A stretch of DNA of 64,000 nt, taken from the NCBI GenBank assembly GCA_028015205.1, contig CM051516.1:60764230-60828229 (forward strand). The letters run 5' to 3'. The translations under genes were made by a program, and so were the position numbers. This stretch comes from Mytilisepta virgata. Lineage: Eukaryota; Mollusca; Bivalvia; Mytilida; Mytilidae. The notes beneath the pieces are model-generated. The model ran no database searches, was not told the origin of the DNA, and worked only from the letters and a program-made list of their open reading frames with translations. Below, piece by piece: positions 57,601-60,600 of the stretch. Each line of letters starts with the position of its first letter. Position 1 is the stretch's first letter.

Positions 57601-60600
57601 GAACTTAAAATTTTTTAATTTACCTATTCAAACCATATCAGTATTATTTGTTTTTATATATAAATCAGAAATAACCAATTTAAAATTTAAAATTGGGCAC
57701 ACATATCAATTTCTTGCTATTGCGCAATACTGTGCAATTGAAAATTTCTTCAAATATTTGACACATAATAGGTTTCTGACACAGAATAACTGAAATCAAA
57801 GAACTTAGAATTGGTCATATGAGTTGAATTTATATTCAATTTTTTGCTTCTTGTGCAATACAATATGCTGTGGAGAATTGCCCCCCCCCCCCCCCTCCAA
57901 AAAAAAATAATAATTTACCCCTTTTTTTAGCTTTTGTGCAATACACTATGAAGTTGCACATTGACCCCCCCCTCCCAAAAAAAAACAAAAAACAATAAAA
58001 TTTAATGTAACCCCCCCTTTTTTTGCTAAAAAAATTTGAAATTTTCTTTTTAATTTATGAAATATGAAATGAGAAAAAAATTACCCCCTCCCCAATTTCT
58101 CATTTACCCCCCCCCCCCCCTCTAAATTTTGTTTTCAACCCCCCCCCCCCCCCCATTTCTTTATACTTTGCAACCATAACAGCCCATTTAAATACACCAT
58201 AACATATTAAAATAGAAAATGACATCATAGTCATGGAATTTGTTAATAATAAGGTTTTGATAGCAGAGCACACATATCAATTTCTTGCTATTGCACAATA
58301 CTGTGCAATTGAAAATTTCTTCAAATATTTGACACATAATAGGTTTCTGACACAGAATAACTGAAATAAAGAACTTAGAATTGGTCATATGATTTGAATT
58401 TATATTCAATTTTTTGCTCCTTGTGCAATACAATATGCTGTGGATAAATGCCCCACCCCCCACCCCCCCCCCCCCCCCAAAAAAAAATTACCCCTTTTTT
58501 ATCTTTAATTTTGGACCCCAATTTGAACCAACTTGAAAACTGGGCCCATAATAACAAAACTAAGTACAAATCTGAAATGAGAAAAAATTTTCCCCACCCC
58601 CCGCCAATTTAATATTTACCCCATAAATTTTGACACCCCCCCCCCCCCCACTTTCCCTTTTTCAAAAAAAAAAATCTTTCCCTCAAGATAATGTCATAAT
58701 CCCTATTCAAAATTATCATGAAGTTTGCAAACATAATTAAACATTTAAATACATCATTGAAGTCTTAAAATAAAAAATGACATATGGCTAAAATTAATAT
58801 TAATTCATAGTAAGTTCTAAAAATAAATTGACAGCTATAAATCACCCCAAAAACAATCAACATTTCTTTATACATAATTGAATCATACACAATATTTTAC
58901 TTTAAATGTGTTTGGAATGTGTTTGGATTACCTTCCTTAGCCCACCAAGCTAATATCATAGATTTCTATTTATTTATACTACAGTTATTGTGCAAAAACC
59001 AAGAAAAATGCTTATTTGGGCCCTTTTTTAGCCCCTAATTCCTAAACTGTTGGGATCAAAACTCCAAAAAATGATCATAAACCTTGTGTTAAAATTTCAT
59101 AGATTTCTATTTACTTATACTAGACTTATTGTGCGAAAACCAAGAAAAATGCTTATTGGACCCTTTTTTGGCCCCTAATTCTTAAACTTTTGGGACCAAA
59201 ACTCCCAAAAACAATCCCAACCTTCCTTTTGTGGTCATAAACCTTGTGTTTAAATTTCGTAGATTTCTATTAACTTATACTACATTTATAGTGCGAAAAC
59301 CAAATGTCTACAGACTCCGACGGACGACGGACGACGACGACGACGACGACGACGACGCCAACGTCATACCAATATACGACCGCAAAAATTTTGCGGTCGT
59401 ATAAAAAGCTTTCTGTTGCATGTAATTTTACGAACTCATCAACGATTATAAAATGTCAATAGGAGTTATCTCCCTTACCCCAGGCCTACCCCCTTAATAC
59501 AGTATGTGTTATATTGAAAACAGCGTTGTGTTGCATGTAATTTTACAAACGCATCAACGATTGTAAAATGTCAATAGGAGTTATCTCCCTTACCCCAGGC
59601 CTCCCTCTTAATACAGTATGTGTTATTGAAAACAGCATTCTGTTGCATGTAATTTTCAGACACCATATATTTCATACAAACGTATGCACTCAGAATATCA
59701 TCAAATGATGACACAGAGATGCTTCAAAGATTTCAGCTTTGATACAACTGATTCCTAAAACTGAAATATAACTCTGATACAGTGTAAACTTACTGATTGT
59801 TGTTTGGCCTTTAATTCCTCTAACAGTTTGACTATATCACTGTCAGCAACATCTATTGCAGTTTGACCCTAAAATAAAAATGATGAATTAATAATTTGTC
59901 AATATTTCTTGTCAAAGATTCTCTCACATTCCAATAAAATTTGAGCTTCGATTTTAAGGCCAAAAAAATCTTTAGGGCTTTATATTTACACTGCAGTTGA
60001 ATTTAAGATTTTTTTTTGTGAAAGAAATTTAATTTTCGCAGATAATGAACTAACTGGAAACGTATCCATTGTTATCCTTTTACAACAAATAGTCTCAAAT
60101 TACATGAAGGTAGTATGGTGTCCATAACTTTAAAGCTCGGACTATCTATTTTTCATAAGATGTCAAATTAACCATTACAAGTCAGTCCTTTCACCAATGT
60201 TAGTTGCAATAAGTGCTGCCTATACTCACAGAACTGTATATAAGTTCTAATACACTGGGATGTTTTTAAATAAAAGAAGAATGTGTCCATGGGACACAGA
60301 TGCCCCCTGCTTATAAATATGCAAGAGTCAATGTACTAATTCAAACCTACTGATGTTTTTGTTTTCTTTGAAACTTAATGACATTTTTTTCTGTATGTTG
60401 TCATTAGAGATTGCTGTGGGGTTTGAGTGCTCTCATTGTTTTACCCAAATTCAAAATTTATCTGTGTTTTTAGTGGTAATAAGCATTGTGTATAAGTTTC
60501 ATAACATTTAGTTGGGGCAAAGTAAAGTAAGTGTGTGGAAATGGCAAATTCAACAATTTTTCTCTTTATGAAGGGACATAAGTCGAGAACGGTGAAAGTG

